In this document: piece by piece, positions 17,413 through 25,763 of the stretch
How positions within the stretch are numbered: position 1 is the stretch's first letter
Layout: every line of letters begins with the position of its first letter
Assembly: GCF_036946125.1 (NCBI RefSeq)
Contig: NZ_JAQIJT010000002.1
Span: 1,858,001-1,922,000, forward strand
Length of the DNA stretch: 64,000 nucleotides
DNA from: Sphingomonas adhaesiva
Lineage (GTDB): Bacteria; Pseudomonadota; Alphaproteobacteria; Sphingomonadales; Sphingomonadaceae
Direction of reading: 5' to 3'
Translations under genes and position numbers: made by a program
The notes under the pieces: model-generated
The model's database searches: none
What the model was told of the DNA's origin: nothing
The model's input: the letters and a program-made list of their open reading frames with translations, nothing else

Positions 17413-18360
17413 ATGTCCGAACTCAAACTGGTCCTCCCCGCCGCCGCGCGCCCGCTGCTCGAGCCGCACCTCCCTGCCGACGTCACCGTGGACTGGTTCG
17501 CCAGCGCCGCCGAGGCGAAGGCGATGACCGCCGATGCCGATATCGCCTGGATCGACATGGAGTCGAAGACCGCGATGCGCGACGCCATCATCGGTGCCGG
17601 CCCGCGGCTGAAATGGGTGTCGACGCTGTACGCGGGGCTCGACGCCTTGCCGCTCGACGATCTGAAGCGCCGCGGCGCGACCGTCACCAACGGCGCGGGC
17701 ATCAATGCGATCGCGGTCGCCGAATATGCGGTAATGGGGGTCCTGGTCGGCGCCAAGCGCTTCGACCAGGTGCTGCGCGCGCACGACCGCCACGAATGGC
17801 CGCGCGACGCACCGGGCAAGATGGAGCTTTTCGAGAGCCGCGCGCTGATCGTCGGTTACGGCGCGATCGGGCGGCTGATCGGCGAGCGGCTGGCCGCGTT
17901 CGGCGTCGCGGTGACCGGCGTCACCCGCTCGGGCCGCGACGGTACGATCCGCCCCGATGCGTGGCGCGCGCGGCTGGGCGAATTCGACTGGGTCATCCTC
18001 GCCGCGCCCTCTACCGACGCGACCCGGGCGATGATCGGCGCGGCGGAGCTCGCCGCGATGAAGCCCTCCGCCTGGCTCATCAACATCGCGCGCGGCGACA
18101 TGATCGACGACGACGCGCTGATCGCGGCGCTGACCGACAAGAGCATCGCCGGCGCCTTCCTCGATCCCACCAACCCGGAGCCGCTTCCTGCCGATGCCGC
18201 CTTGTGGGACGCCCCGAACTGCATCGTCACGATGCATCTGTCGGGCCGCAGCCAGACAAAGATGTTCCAGCGCGCAGGCGCCCTGTTCCTGCGCAACCTG
18301 GACGCGTTCCGCGCCGGTCGCGCGATGGAGAATGTCGCCGATCTCGACGCAGGTTATTGA
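17413..18360 (+). CDS. D-2-hydroxyacid dehydrogenase
   Basis: A 315-residue NAD(P)-dependent oxidoreductase of the D-isomer-specific 2-hydroxyacid dehydrogenase family. The Rossmann motif is VGYGAIGRLIGERLAAFG near residue 144. The catalytic Arg is in INIARGDMIDDDAL near 227; the expected acid and His region near DPTNPEPLPADAALW and VTMHLSGRS is close to the GHxR-type end, with HLSG in place of the usual pattern. The ATG at 17413 has GGGAGAGG upstream. The substrate is not known. Confidence 0.85.
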   Translation: MSELKLVLPAAARPLLEPHLPADVTVDWFASAAEAKAMTADADIAWIDMESKTAMRDAIIGAGPRLKWVSTLYAGLDALPLDDLKRRGATVTNGAGINAIAVAEYAVMGVLVGAKRFDQVLRAHDRHEWPRDAPGKMELFESRALIVGYGAIGRLIGERLAAFGVAVTGVTRSGRDGTIRPDAWRARLGEFDWVILAAPSTDATRAMIGAAELAAMKPSAWLINIARGDMIDDDALIAALTDKSIAGAFLDPTNPEPLPADAALWDAPNCIVTMHLSGRSQTKMFQRAGALFLRNLDAFRAGRAMENVADLDAGY

Positions 18361-18436
18361 GCGCGCGCCGCGCATTTGTCATCGCGCGCCCATCTTGCCA
18401 TAGGGGCCGCATCGTCGGCGCGAGAAGGAGCATGAC

Positions 18437-18586
18437 TTGGAACTGCGACTGGTCATCGCCTATTTGATTATTGCCGCGTTCGTGGTCGGTGTGGTCATCG
18501 GCGCGATCGTATTTCAGCGTCGCCGCGCCGCGCGACGGCTGCGGATGCGCGGGGTGAAGGTCGACCAGCGGGCCCAGCGTCCTTAG
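18437..18586 (+). CDS. Small single-helix membrane protein with a TTG start
   Basis: A 49-residue frame reading LELRLVIAYLIIAAFVVGVV, then IGAIVFQRRRAARRLR. It has one hydrophobic helix followed by a strongly basic cytoplasmic face. The TTG at 18437 has GAAGGAG 6 bases upstream; the nearby ATG at 18432 is in another frame that stops after 11 codons. The TAG stop is supplied by the first unit of a 15-bp tandem repeat. It is not a recognised family. Confidence 0.5.
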   Translation: MELRLVIAYLIIAAFVVGVVIGAIVFQRRRAARRLRMRGVKVDQRAQRP

Positions 18587-18615
18587 GCCCAGCGTCCTTA
18601 GGCCCAGCGTCCGTA
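18571..18615. repeat. 15-bp tandem repeat, three copies
   Basis: GGCCCAGCGTCCTTA is repeated exactly at 18571-18585 and 18586-18600, and again with one change (CCGTA) at 18601-18615. The first copy codes for the last residues of the TTG-started small protein, and the array ends just before the stop codon of the convergent gene. Confidence 0.9.
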
Positions 18616-18617
18616 GG

Positions 18618-18803
18618 TCAGCGGAACGCCACCGCGATCGCGGCGAAGATGGTGGCACCCCCGATCGGGGCCACCAGCAGCAGGAACAGGTTCAGCCCGA
18701 TCACGCCGGTCATCACGCGCCGCTGACGCTCGGTGAGGCGCGGCTGCGGTCGCGGCGGCTGCCATGGCGGCGGTGCAGGCGTATCGCGGAAATCGACGAA
18801 CAT
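18618..18803 (-). CDS. Small membrane protein, hypothetical
   Basis: A 61-residue protein with a Pro-rich, aromatic N-terminus (DFRDTPAPPPWQPPRPQPRL), a basic stretch TERQRRV, and one long hydrophobic segment from about residue 31 to 60. A strong GGAGG stands 7 bases before the ATG. It resembles small sphingomonad proteins with no known function. It converges on the TTG-started small protein across the tandem repeat. Confidence 0.65.
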   Translation of the reverse strand: MFVDFRDTPAPPPWQPPRPQPRLTERQRRVMTGVIGLNLFLLLVAPIGGATIFAAIAVAFR

Positions 18804-18926
18804 CGTGAGCCTCCGATCGAGACGCCATGCTCAACGATCGGCGTGGCACAACGCCTCACCTCCCCTTACCTTCCTCGATCGACGGGCTATTCTGCGCCCG
18901 CTTCGTCGCTTTGTGAAGGAAACCCC

Positions 18927-19709
18927 ATGGACCTCGGCCTCTCCGGCAAGACCGCGATCGTCTGCGCCTCCAGCCACGGGCTCGGCCGCGCCTGCGCCAC
19001 CGCGCTCGCCGATGCGGGATGCGCCATCGTCCTCAACGGCCGCCACACCGACGCGCTGGAGGAAGCCGCCGCCGCCCTGCGCGACCGCGGCGCTGCCGTC
19101 ACGGGCGTCGTCACCGGCGACGTCGCCGACGACGGCGTGCAGCGGGCGCTGATCGATGCCGCGGGGCGCGCGCCCGATATCCTGATCAACAACAACGCCG
19201 GCCCGCCGCTGCGCGACTTCCGTCAGCTCGACGCCGATGCGCTGCACGCCGGGCTCGACGCCAACATGGTCACCCCGATCCGGCTGGTGCAAAAGGTGAT
19301 CGATGGCATGATCGAACGCCGCTTCGGCCGCATCCTGTGCATCACCTCCGGCTCGGTGAAGTCGCCCGCCGCCGGGCTGGACCTGTCGAGCGGCGCGCGG
19401 GTCGGGCTCACCGGCTTCCTCGCCGGGGTGGCGCGGCAGGCCGCGCATGCCAACGTCACGATCAACTTCCTGCTCCCGGGCCTGTTCGCCACGCGCCGGC
19501 TGGAGGGCGTCCACGCCTTCGCCGCCAAGGCCCAGGGGGTCGACGTCGCGGAGGCCGAAAGGCGCGCCCGCGCCCGCGTCCCCGCCGCGCGCTTCGGCGA
19601 TCCGGCGGAGTTCGGCGACGCCTGTGCGTTCCTCTGTTCCGCGCAGGCCGGATTCATCACCGGGCAGAGCCTGCTGATCGACGGCGGGGCCTATCCGGGA
19701 CTGCTGTAA
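18927..19709 (+). CDS. SDR family oxidoreductase, atypical active site
   Basis: A 260-residue classical-size short-chain dehydrogenase fold. The cofactor loop is modified (CASSHGLGRACA near residue 13 in place of TGxxxGIG), and NNNAGPP near 89 matches the NNAG motif. The catalytic Ser region is CITSGSVKSP near 136, but the YxxxK pair is replaced by SSGAR near 149-153. The C-terminal GQSLLIDGGAYPG is typical. Relatives with this change exist, and the activity is uncertain. The ATG at 18927 has GAAGGAAA upstream. Confidence 0.85.
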   Translation: MDLGLSGKTAIVCASSHGLGRACATALADAGCAIVLNGRHTDALEEAAAALRDRGAAVTGVVTGDVADDGVQRALIDAAGRAPDILINNNAGPPLRDFRQLDADALHAGLDANMVTPIRLVQKVIDGMIERRFGRILCITSGSVKSPAAGLDLSSGARVGLTGFLAGVARQAAHANVTINFLLPGLFATRRLEGVHAFAAKAQGVDVAEAERRARARVPAARFGDPAEFGDACAFLCSAQAGFITGQSLLIDGGAYPGLL

Positions 19710-19778
19710 AGCGGAAGTTGTTTGCGGTTCGCGCACGATTCGGTCATGGACGCGCCCGCATTGGAAGGAAGATTACCG

Positions 19779-21149
19779 ATGGCCACCAATTGGGCCCCCG
19801 ACAGCTGGACCGCGGCAGAGGCACGCCAGCTCCCCGAATATCCCGACGCCGCCGCGCTGAACGCCGCCACGGAGAAGCTCACCAGCTTCCCGCCGCTGGT
19901 CTTCGCGGGCGAGGCGCGCAACCTCACCACCGACCTCGCGCGCGTGGCGGAGGGCAAGGCGTTCCTGCTCCAGGGCGGCGACTGCGCGGAAAGCTTCGCG
20001 GAGTTTCACCCCAACAACATCCGCGACACCTTCCGCGTCATCCTCCAGATGGCGGTCGTGCTGACCTATGCATCGAAGCTGCCGGTGGTGAAGGTCGGCC
20101 GCATGGCGGGCCAGTTCGCCAAGCCGCGCTCCGCCCCGACCGAGACGATCGACGGGGTCGAGCTGCCCAGCTACCGCGGCGACAACGTCAACGACATCGC
20201 CTTCACCGCGGAAAGCCGCATCCCCGATCCCGACCGGATGCTGCGCGGCTATGCGCAGTCGGCCGCGACGCTCAACCTGCTGCGCGCCTTCGCGCAGGGC
20301 GGCTATGCGAACCTCCACCAGGTCCACCGCTGGACTCACGACTTCATGGGCCGCAGCCCCTGGGCCGCGAAATATGCGGAGACCGCCGACCGGATCGGCG
20401 AGGCGCTCGACTTCATGGAGGCGTGCGGGATCAACCCCGACACGGTGCCGCAGCTGTCGCAGACCACCTTCTACACCAGCCACGAGGCGCTGCTGCTCCC
20501 CTATGAGCAGGCGATGACGCGGCAGGATTCGCTGACCGGCGACTGGTACGATACCTCCGCCCACATGCTGTGGATCGGCGACCGCACCCGCTTCGAAGGG
20601 TCGGCGCACGTCGAGTTCCTGCGCGGCATCGGCAACCCGATCGGGATCAAGTGCGGCCCCAGCCTGGAGCCCGACGCGCTGCTGGCGATGCTCGACACGC
20701 TCAATCCGGGGCGCGTGCCCGGGCGCATGACGCTCATCACCCGCTATGGCTATGACACGATCGAGAAGCACCTGCCCCGCCTGGTCCGCGCGGTGAAGCG
20801 CTCGGGCCATCCGGTGGTGTGGAGCTGCGACCCGATGCACGGCAACGTCGTGAAGGCGGCCAACGGCTACAAGACGCGCCCGTTCGAGCGCATCCTGGCC
20901 GAGGTCCGCGGCTTCTTCGCCGTGCATCGCGCGGAGGGCACGCATGCCGGCGGCATCCATGCCGAGATGACGGGGCAGAACGTCACCGAATGCACCGGCG
21001 GCGCGATCGACGTCACCGAGCAGACGCTGGCCGACCGCTACCACACGCACTGCGACCCGCGCCTCAACGCGGGCCAGAGCCTGGAGCTGGCGTTCCTGCT
21101 GGCGGAAATGCTCAACACCGAGATGGCGGAGCGCCGCAAGGCGGCCTGA
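19779..21149 (+). CDS. Class II 3-deoxy-7-phosphoheptulonate synthase (DAHP synthase)
   Basis: A 456-residue first enzyme of the shikimate pathway, joining phosphoenolpyruvate and erythrose 4-phosphate. The plant-like class II blocks are plain: FLLQGGDCAESFAEF near residue 64 (metal-binding Cys), VGRMAGQFAKPRS near 106, WIGDRTRFEGSAHVEF near 265, GIKCGPS near 289, WSCDPMHGN near 348 and HAGGIHAEMTGQNVTEC near 391. The ATG at 19779 has GGAAGGAAGA upstream. A tRNA-Glu gene follows after 166 bases. Confidence 0.96.
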   Translation: MATNWAPDSWTAAEARQLPEYPDAAALNAATEKLTSFPPLVFAGEARNLTTDLARVAEGKAFLLQGGDCAESFAEFHPNNIRDTFRVILQMAVVLTYASKLPVVKVGRMAGQFAKPRSAPTETIDGVELPSYRGDNVNDIAFTAESRIPDPDRMLRGYAQSAATLNLLRAFAQGGYANLHQVHRWTHDFMGRSPWAAKYAETADRIGEALDFMEACGINPDTVPQLSQTTFYTSHEALLLPYEQAMTRQDSLTGDWYDTSAHMLWIGDRTRFEGSAHVEFLRGIGNPIGIKCGPSLEPDALLAMLDTLNPGRVPGRMTLITRYGYDTIEKHLPRLVRAVKRSGHPVVWSCDPMHGNVVKAANGYKTRPFERILAEVRGFFAVHRAEGTHAGGIHAEMTGQNVTECTGGAIDVTEQTLADRYHTHCDPRLNAGQSLELAFLLAEMLNTEMAERRKAA

Positions 21150-21267
21150 TGCGCCGGTAGGGGATCCTCCGGCCTGGTGCCCGGCGCAGGCCGGGCCCCG
21201 GGCGGGACGGCGCGCCGGGGCTGCCGGGTGGCGACGACCACCACCGGCGGAAAGGCGACGAATCCCC

Positions 21268-21296
21268 TTGACGCACCCGGCCCGCCTTCGTAACAG
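21268..21296 (+). promoter_or_regulatory. Sigma-70-type promoter of tRNA-Glu
   Basis: A TTGACG hexamer (21268-21273) and a TAACAG hexamer (21291-21296) stand 17 bases apart, and the tRNA begins 20 bases after the second. Spacing and position fit a housekeeping promoter. Confidence 0.65.
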
Positions 21297-21315
21297 CGCG
21301 CCTCACACCGCGCAC

Positions 21316-21390
21316 GGCCCCTTCGTCTAGCGGTTAGGACGTCGCCCTCTCACGGCGAAAACACGAGTTCGATTCTCGTAGGGGTCACCA
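21316..21390 (+). tRNA. tRNA-Glu (CTC)
   Basis: A full cloverleaf can be drawn. The acceptor GGCCCCT pairs with AGGGGTC (one G-U), followed by encoded ACCA. The anticodon stem TCGCC/GGCGA holds the loop CTCTCAC, giving anticodon CTC at 21349-21351. The T arm is CGAGT-TCGATTC-TCG. Confidence 0.95.
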
Positions 21391-21712
21391 GCGACATTGC
21401 GGTGTCGGATGCCACACTGTGGCTTACCCCCGCAATTTCGGTAGCGAAGCGGCTATAAGCGCTCCCGGTGTACCGCGGACTGCGGCACTCGCTTGGCTAT
21501 CGCATCACACCGCTTGAGAAAGTGGATCGCGACCCGATCCGGGCGAGAGAGCACCCATTCGCAGCGCGTCTGGCATAAGCCACTGATTTCGTCGTGTCCT
21601 GACATCCCCGACGCGGCCCGAGCCCGGCCGCGAAACGCAGCCGTACGACGCGCGGGCGACTGGGCGAGCGCGCCAGGGGGCGAGCGGGGCGGCCTCGCGC
21701 CCCGCTTCGTCC
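21391..21712. other. Gene-free stretch between tRNA-Glu and glpX
   Basis: About 320 bases with no convincing gene. A 50-codon minus-strand frame (21453-21605) lacks a good ribosome binding site and any family resemblance. A short stem AGCGGGGC/GCCCCGCT (21683-21706) just after the glpX stop may aid termination but has no T run. Confidence 0.5.
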
Positions 21713-22684
21713 TCAGCGATCCAGCCGGTGCTCGCCCTTCACCCAGCGCACGGTGCCCGAGGAGGCGCGCATCACGACGCTCTCGGTGCTCATCACCTTG
21801 CCCTTGCGCTTGACCCCGGCGAGCAGCGAGCCGTCGGTCACGCCGGTCGCGGCGAAGATGCAGTCGCCCTTCGCCAGATCCTTCAGATCGTACTGCCGGT
21901 CGAGATCCTCGATCCCCCATTTGCGCGCGCGGGCGCGCTCGTCGTCGTTGCGGAACAGCAGGCGGCCCTTGAACTGTCCGCCGACGCAGCGCAGCGCGGC
22001 GCAGGCGAGCACGCCCTCGGGCGCGCCGCCCGACCCCATATAGACGTCGATCGTCGTATCGGGATCGGTCGTCGCGATCACGCCCGCCACGTCGCCGTCG
22101 CCGATCAGCACCACGCCGCAGCCCAGCGCGCGCAGCTCCGCGATCAGCGCCTCGTGCCGCGGACGGTCGAGGACGCAGGCGATGATGTCCCTGGGCTCGA
22201 CGCCCTTGGCCGCGGCGATCGCCTTCACGTTCTCGGTCGGCGAGCGGTCGAGGTCGATCACGCCCGCGGGCAGGCCCGGGCCGACCGCCAGCTTGTCCAT
22301 ATAGACGTCGGGCGCGTTGAGCAGCCCGCCCGCCTCGGCGATCGCGAGCACCGCCAGGCTGTTGGGGCCGGACTTGGCGCAGATCGTCGTACCCTCCAGC
22401 GGATCGAGCGCGATGTCGATCGCAGGACCGCTGCCGGTGCCGACCTTCTCGCCGATGTAGAGCATCGGGGCCTCGTCCCGCTCGCCCTCGCCGATGACGA
22501 CGGTGCCGTCCATGTCGAGCTCGTTGAGCGCAGCGCGCATCGCCTCGACCGCGGCGGCGTCCGCCGCCTTCTCGTCGCCGCGCCCGGTCAGGGTCGAGGC
22601 GGCGATCGCCGCGGCCTCGGTCACGCGGACCATTTCGAGGACGAGAACGCGGTCGAGTACCTTGCTGGCGGTCGTCGTCGTCAT
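21713..22684 (-). CDS. glpX: Class II fructose-1,6-bisphosphatase
   Basis: A 323-residue gluconeogenic phosphatase of the GlpX type, turning fructose 1,6-bisphosphate into fructose 6-phosphate. Visible are GEGERDEAPMLYIGEKVG near residue 64 (metal-binding acids), IALDPLEGTTICAKS near 91, GDGDVAGVI near 194, and GSGGAPEGVLAC near 218. It is cytoplasmic. Its start is 100 bases downstream of the dapD stop on the same strand. No glp regulon gene is nearby, so a general gluconeogenic role is likely. Confidence 0.95.
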   Translation of the reverse strand: MTTTTASKVLDRVLVLEMVRVTEAAAIAASTLTGRGDEKAADAAAVEAMRAALNELDMDGTVVIGEGERDEAPMLYIGEKVGTGSGPAIDIALDPLEGTTICAKSGPNSLAVLAIAEAGGLLNAPDVYMDKLAVGPGLPAGVIDLDRSPTENVKAIAAAKGVEPRDIIACVLDRPRHEALIAELRALGCGVVLIGDGDVAGVIATTDPDTTIDVYMGSGGAPEGVLACAALRCVGGQFKGRLLFRNDDERARARKWGIEDLDRQYDLKDLAKGDCIFAATGVTDGSLLAGVKRKGKVMSTESVVMRASSGTVRWVKGEHRLDR

Positions 22685-22784
22685 GCTGCTGCCTGCCCCT
22701 GGATCGTTGATCGTTAAACGCGTTTAACGGGCTTAGAAGACACGCACGTGACGAACAAGCCCGTTGATCGCACGCGCGTACCGA

Positions 22785-23603
22785 TCAATCCCGCAACAAT
22801 TCGTTGATGCTGGTCTTGCTGCGGGTCTGCGCATCGACGCGCTTGACGATGACCGCGCAATACAGGCCGAGATTGCCGCCGGTCGAGCCGGGGACGACGA
22901 CCGCATAGGGCGGCACCTCGCCGCGATAGACCTCGCCGGTGGCGCGATCGACGATCTTGGTCGAGGCGCCGAGATAGACGCCCATCGACAGCACCGCGCC
23001 CTCGCCGACGCGGACGCCCTCCGCCACTTCCGAGCGCGCGCCGATGAAGGCGCCGTCGCCGATGATGACCGGATCGGCCTGGAGCGGCTCCAGCACGCCG
23101 CCGATCCCGGCGCCGCCGGATATGTGGACGTTCTTCCCGATCTGCGCGCAGCTGCCGACCGTGGCCCAGGTATCGACCATCGTTCCTTCACCGACATAGG
23201 CGCCGATGTTGACGAAACTGGGCATCAGGACCGCGCCCTTCGCGACGTGCGCGCCGCGGCGCACGACGCTGCCGGGCACCGCGCGGAAACCCGCGGCGCG
23301 GAACGCGGCCTCGTCCCAGCCGGAGAACTTGCTCGGCACCTTGTCGAACCAGTGGCCCGCGCCCGGGCCGTTGTCGATCAGCACGTTGTCGTTGAGGCGG
23401 AAGGACAGCAGCACGGCCTTCTTGAGCCACTGGTTCACCTGCCAGCCGCCCCGACCGTCGGGCTGCGCCACGCGCGCCTCACCCGAATCGAGCAGCGCCA
23501 GCGCCTGCTCGACCGCGTCGCGCACCTCGCCCTGCGTCGTCAGGCCGAGCTCGGCGCGATGGTCCCAGGCGGCGTCGATCGTGGCGGCCAGGTCAGCAGT
23601 CAT
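22785..23603 (-). CDS. dapD: 2,3,4,5-tetrahydropyridine-2,6-dicarboxylate N-succinyltransferase
   Basis: A 272-residue enzyme of the succinylase branch of lysine and diaminopimelate synthesis. It has an N-terminal helical domain with LLSFRLNDN, then a left-handed beta-helix of hexapeptide repeats (SFVNIGAYVGEGTMVDTWAT, GKNVHISGGAGIGG, VIIGDGAFIGARS). Two ATGs stand side by side; 23603 is preferred because GGAGG then lies 4 bases away, and 23606 is the alternative. Either one overlaps the stop of the nucleotidase gene (ATGA), so the pair is coupled. Confidence 0.95.
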   Translation of the reverse strand: MTADLAATIDAAWDHRAELGLTTQGEVRDAVEQALALLDSGEARVAQPDGRGGWQVNQWLKKAVLLSFRLNDNVLIDNGPGAGHWFDKVPSKFSGWDEAAFRAAGFRAVPGSVVRRGAHVAKGAVLMPSFVNIGAYVGEGTMVDTWATVGSCAQIGKNVHISGGAGIGGVLEPLQADPVIIGDGAFIGARSEVAEGVRVGEGAVLSMGVYLGASTKIVDRATGEVYRGEVPPYAVVVPGSTGGNLGLYCAVIVKRVDAQTRSKTSINELLRD

Positions 23604-24265
23604 CATTCCTCCAGCAGGGATTCGAGCCAGGCGGTCACGTCGGTGACGCGGACGTCCACATAGGCGCGGTCGTGGTCGTGGTCCTGCTCGGACCCGTTGT
23701 CGACCCAGACCGTCGTCATGCCGATCGCCTTGGCGGGTTTCAGGTTGCGCGCCATGTCCTCGACGAACAGCGCGCGGGTGGGATCGATCGCGAAGGCGGC
23801 GCACAGCCCCGCATAGGCCGAGGCGGCCGGCTTGGGCACCAGGTCCATCGCATGGATGTCGTGCACCGCCTCGAAACTGGCACCCAGGCCGAGGCGGTCG
23901 AGCACCTTGAGCGCATACGGCTTGTCGCCGTTGGTGAAGACCAGCTTGCGCCCCGGCAGCTTCGCGAGTGCGGCGGCGAGCGGGGCGTTCTCCTCCAGCA
24001 CGTCCATCTCGATATCGTGGACGTAGGTGAGGAAGTCGGCCGGATCGACCTCATGCTCCGCCATCAGCCCGGCGAGCGTGGTGCCGTGATCGAGGAAATG
24101 CTGCTTCTGGACGCGGCGCGCCTCTACGCGATCGAGGTCGAGCAGGCGCGCGACATAGGCGGTCATCCTCGCGTCGATCAGCGCGAACAGATTGGCGCGC
24201 GCCGGGTAGAGCGTGTTGTCCAGATCGAAGATCCAGGTATCGATATGGGCGAACGCAGGCGGCAT
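23603..24265 (-). CDS. Pyrimidine 5'-nucleotidase (HAD superfamily)
   Basis: A 220-residue HAD hydrolase of the pyrimidine 5'-nucleotidase (SDT1-like) group. Motif I is WIFDLDNTLYPA near residue 11, with both catalytic aspartates; motif II is VFTNGDK near 109; the Lys of motif III is in DLVPKPAASAYAG near 140; motif IV is FVEDMARNLKPA near 165. It probably dephosphorylates nucleotides or acts in metabolite housekeeping. It overlaps dapD by its stop codon, an arrangement common in alphaproteobacteria. Confidence 0.88.
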   Translation of the reverse strand: MPPAFAHIDTWIFDLDNTLYPARANLFALIDARMTAYVARLLDLDRVEARRVQKQHFLDHGTTLAGLMAEHEVDPADFLTYVHDIEMDVLEENAPLAAALAKLPGRKLVFTNGDKPYALKVLDRLGLGASFEAVHDIHAMDLVPKPAASAYAGLCAAFAIDPTRALFVEDMARNLKPAKAIGMTTVWVDNGSEQDHDHDRAYVDVRVTDVTAWLESLLEE

Positions 24266-24325
24266 CGGGGGCGGCGTGTAGTGGGTTTTGGCGGGGGGTG
24301 GAAGGCCGCCCGCGTCACTTCACGC

Positions 24326-24419
24326 CGTCATTCCCGCGAAGGCGGGTATCCAGAAGCGCTGTCGTCGATGGAGGCACGAGCGCAGCGCGTCTGGATCCCC
24401 GCCTGCGCGGGGATGACGG
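24326..24419. repeat. Palindromic intergenic repeat, CGTCATTCCCGCG family (copy 2)
   Basis: Starts CGTCATTCCCGCGAAGGCGG and ends CCCCGCCTGCGCGGGGATGA followed by CGG. The central part (GAAGCGCTGTCGTCGATGG and on) differs from copy 1. It lies between the divergent nucleotidase and LLM genes. Confidence 0.8.
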
Positions 24420-24502
24420 AAGGAGGCTGGGCAAAGTTGGCCTTTCCGCCCCCCAACGCCAAGCGACTGGTATCGAAACGCAACCGACCCCATGTTCCCG
24501 GC

Positions 24503-25501
24503 ATGACCCGATATTCGCTCCTCGATCTCGTCCCCGTCACCGACACCGGCACGGTGGCGACCGCGCTGGCCAACGCCGCCGATCTCGCCCGCCATGCCGA
24601 GGCGTGCGGCTACAACCGCTATTGGGTGGCGGAGCATCACGGGATGGAGGGGATCGCGTCCGCCGCCACCGCGGTGGTGCTGGCGCATATCGGACAGGCG
24701 ACGTCGACCATCCGCATCGGTGCGGGCGGGATCATGCTGCCCAATTCGGCGCCGTTGCAGATCGCCGAGCAGTTCGGGACGCTCGACGCGCTGTTTCCCG
24801 GGCGCATCGACCTGGGGCTCGGGCGCGCGCCCGGCTCCGACCAGCGCGTGGCGAACGCGCTGCGACGCAACCTGAACAGCGACGCCAACCAGTTCCCCAA
24901 CGATGTCGTCGAGTTGCAGAGCTATTTCGCGGACGACGGACGCACCGGCATCCGCGCGACCCCGGGCGCGGGTGCCGCACCGCAGATGTGGATCCTGGGA
25001 TCGAGCCTGTTCGGCGCGCAGCTGGCGGCGATCCTGGGGCTGCCGTACGCCTTCGCGTCGCATTTCGCGCCCGATGCGCTGGATCAGGCGCTGGCGATCT
25101 ACCGCCGCGAGTTCCGGCCGTCGGCGGTGCTGGAGCGGCCCTATGCGATGGCGGGGTTCAACGTCTTCGCCGCGGACACCCATGCGGAGGCGGAGCTGCT
25201 CGCCTCGTCGCAGCAGCAGTCGTTCGTGGCGCTGCGCACCGGGACGCCGGGCAAGATGCGCCCGCCCGTGGAGGGTTATCGCCAGTCGCTGCCGCCGTCG
25301 CACGCCGCGATCCTCGACCATGTGCTGTCGGCGAGCGCGATCGGCACGCGCGACGAGGTGGCGCGCGGGATCGCCGCCTTCGTCGAGCGGACGGGGGTGG
25401 ACGAGGTGATGGTGACGAGCGCGATCTACGATCACGACGCGCGCAAGCGCTCGGTGGCGCTGGCGGCGGAGGCGATGGCGGAGGTGCGCGTGGCGGCGTG
25501 A
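24503..25501 (+). CDS. LLM class flavin-dependent oxidoreductase
   Basis: A 332-residue bacterial luciferase-like monooxygenase fold. Visible are the N-terminal LDLVPVTDTG, the core RYWVAEHHGMEGIASAATAV near residue 39, IRIGAGGIMLPNSAPLQIAE near 68, and FPGRIDLGLGRAPGSD near 97. The group is often annotated as an alkanal monooxygenase alpha-like protein; the real substrate is unknown, and FMN is the likely cofactor. The start at 24503 gives the standard MTRYSLLDLVP opening. It is flanked on both sides by palindromic repeats, so it is probably transcribed alone. Confidence 0.88.
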   Translation: MTRYSLLDLVPVTDTGTVATALANAADLARHAEACGYNRYWVAEHHGMEGIASAATAVVLAHIGQATSTIRIGAGGIMLPNSAPLQIAEQFGTLDALFPGRIDLGLGRAPGSDQRVANALRRNLNSDANQFPNDVVELQSYFADDGRTGIRATPGAGAAPQMWILGSSLFGAQLAAILGLPYAFASHFAPDALDQALAIYRREFRPSAVLERPYAMAGFNVFAADTHAEAELLASSQQQSFVALRTGTPGKMRPPVEGYRQSLPPSHAAILDHVLSASAIGTRDEVARGIAAFVERTGVDEVMVTSAIYDHDARKRSVALAAEAMAEVRVAA

Positions 25502-25511
25502 GGGTTGGCGC

Positions 25512-25602
25512 GCGCCGGGCTTGTCCCGGGGTCCAGGGCGTACGTCGCAACGGCACCCATGCGCGCGGAACCCTGGATGCCGGGACGAGCCCGGCATGAC
25601 GG
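25512..25602. repeat. Palindromic intergenic repeat, GTCACCCC family (copy 2)
   Basis: It reads GCGCCGGGCTTGTCCCGGGG TCCAGGG on the left and CCCTGGATGCCGGGACGAGC CCGGCATGACGGG on the right (spaces mark breaks only). The ends are inverted relatives of each other. Confidence 0.75.
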
Positions 25603-25633
25603 GTGAGCGGGGCGAGCGTTTCATGACCGCATC

Positions 25634-25717
25634 GTCTCCCCGGACTTGATCCGGGGTCCCGCTTTTACGGGCTGTCGCAGAGGAAGTGGGACCCCGGCTC
25701 GAGGCCGGGGTGACGGG
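25634..25717. repeat. Palindromic intergenic repeat, variant of the GTCACCCC family
   Basis: Left end CTCCCCGGACTTGATCCGGG, then GTCCCGC; right end GTGGGACCCCGGCTCGAGGC, then CGGGGTGACGG. It lies about 30 bases from the previous copy, so two related palindromes stand side by side downstream of the LLM gene. Confidence 0.7.
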
Positions 25718-25763
25718 AGTTACCGACGGCTCAGGCTCCGCCTTCCTCCGCGCGCCGACCATG

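Noticed and set aside
21453..21605. A 50-codon minus-strand frame between tRNA-Glu and glpX
   Set aside because: Weak ribosome binding site, no family resemblance, and no coupling to a neighbour.
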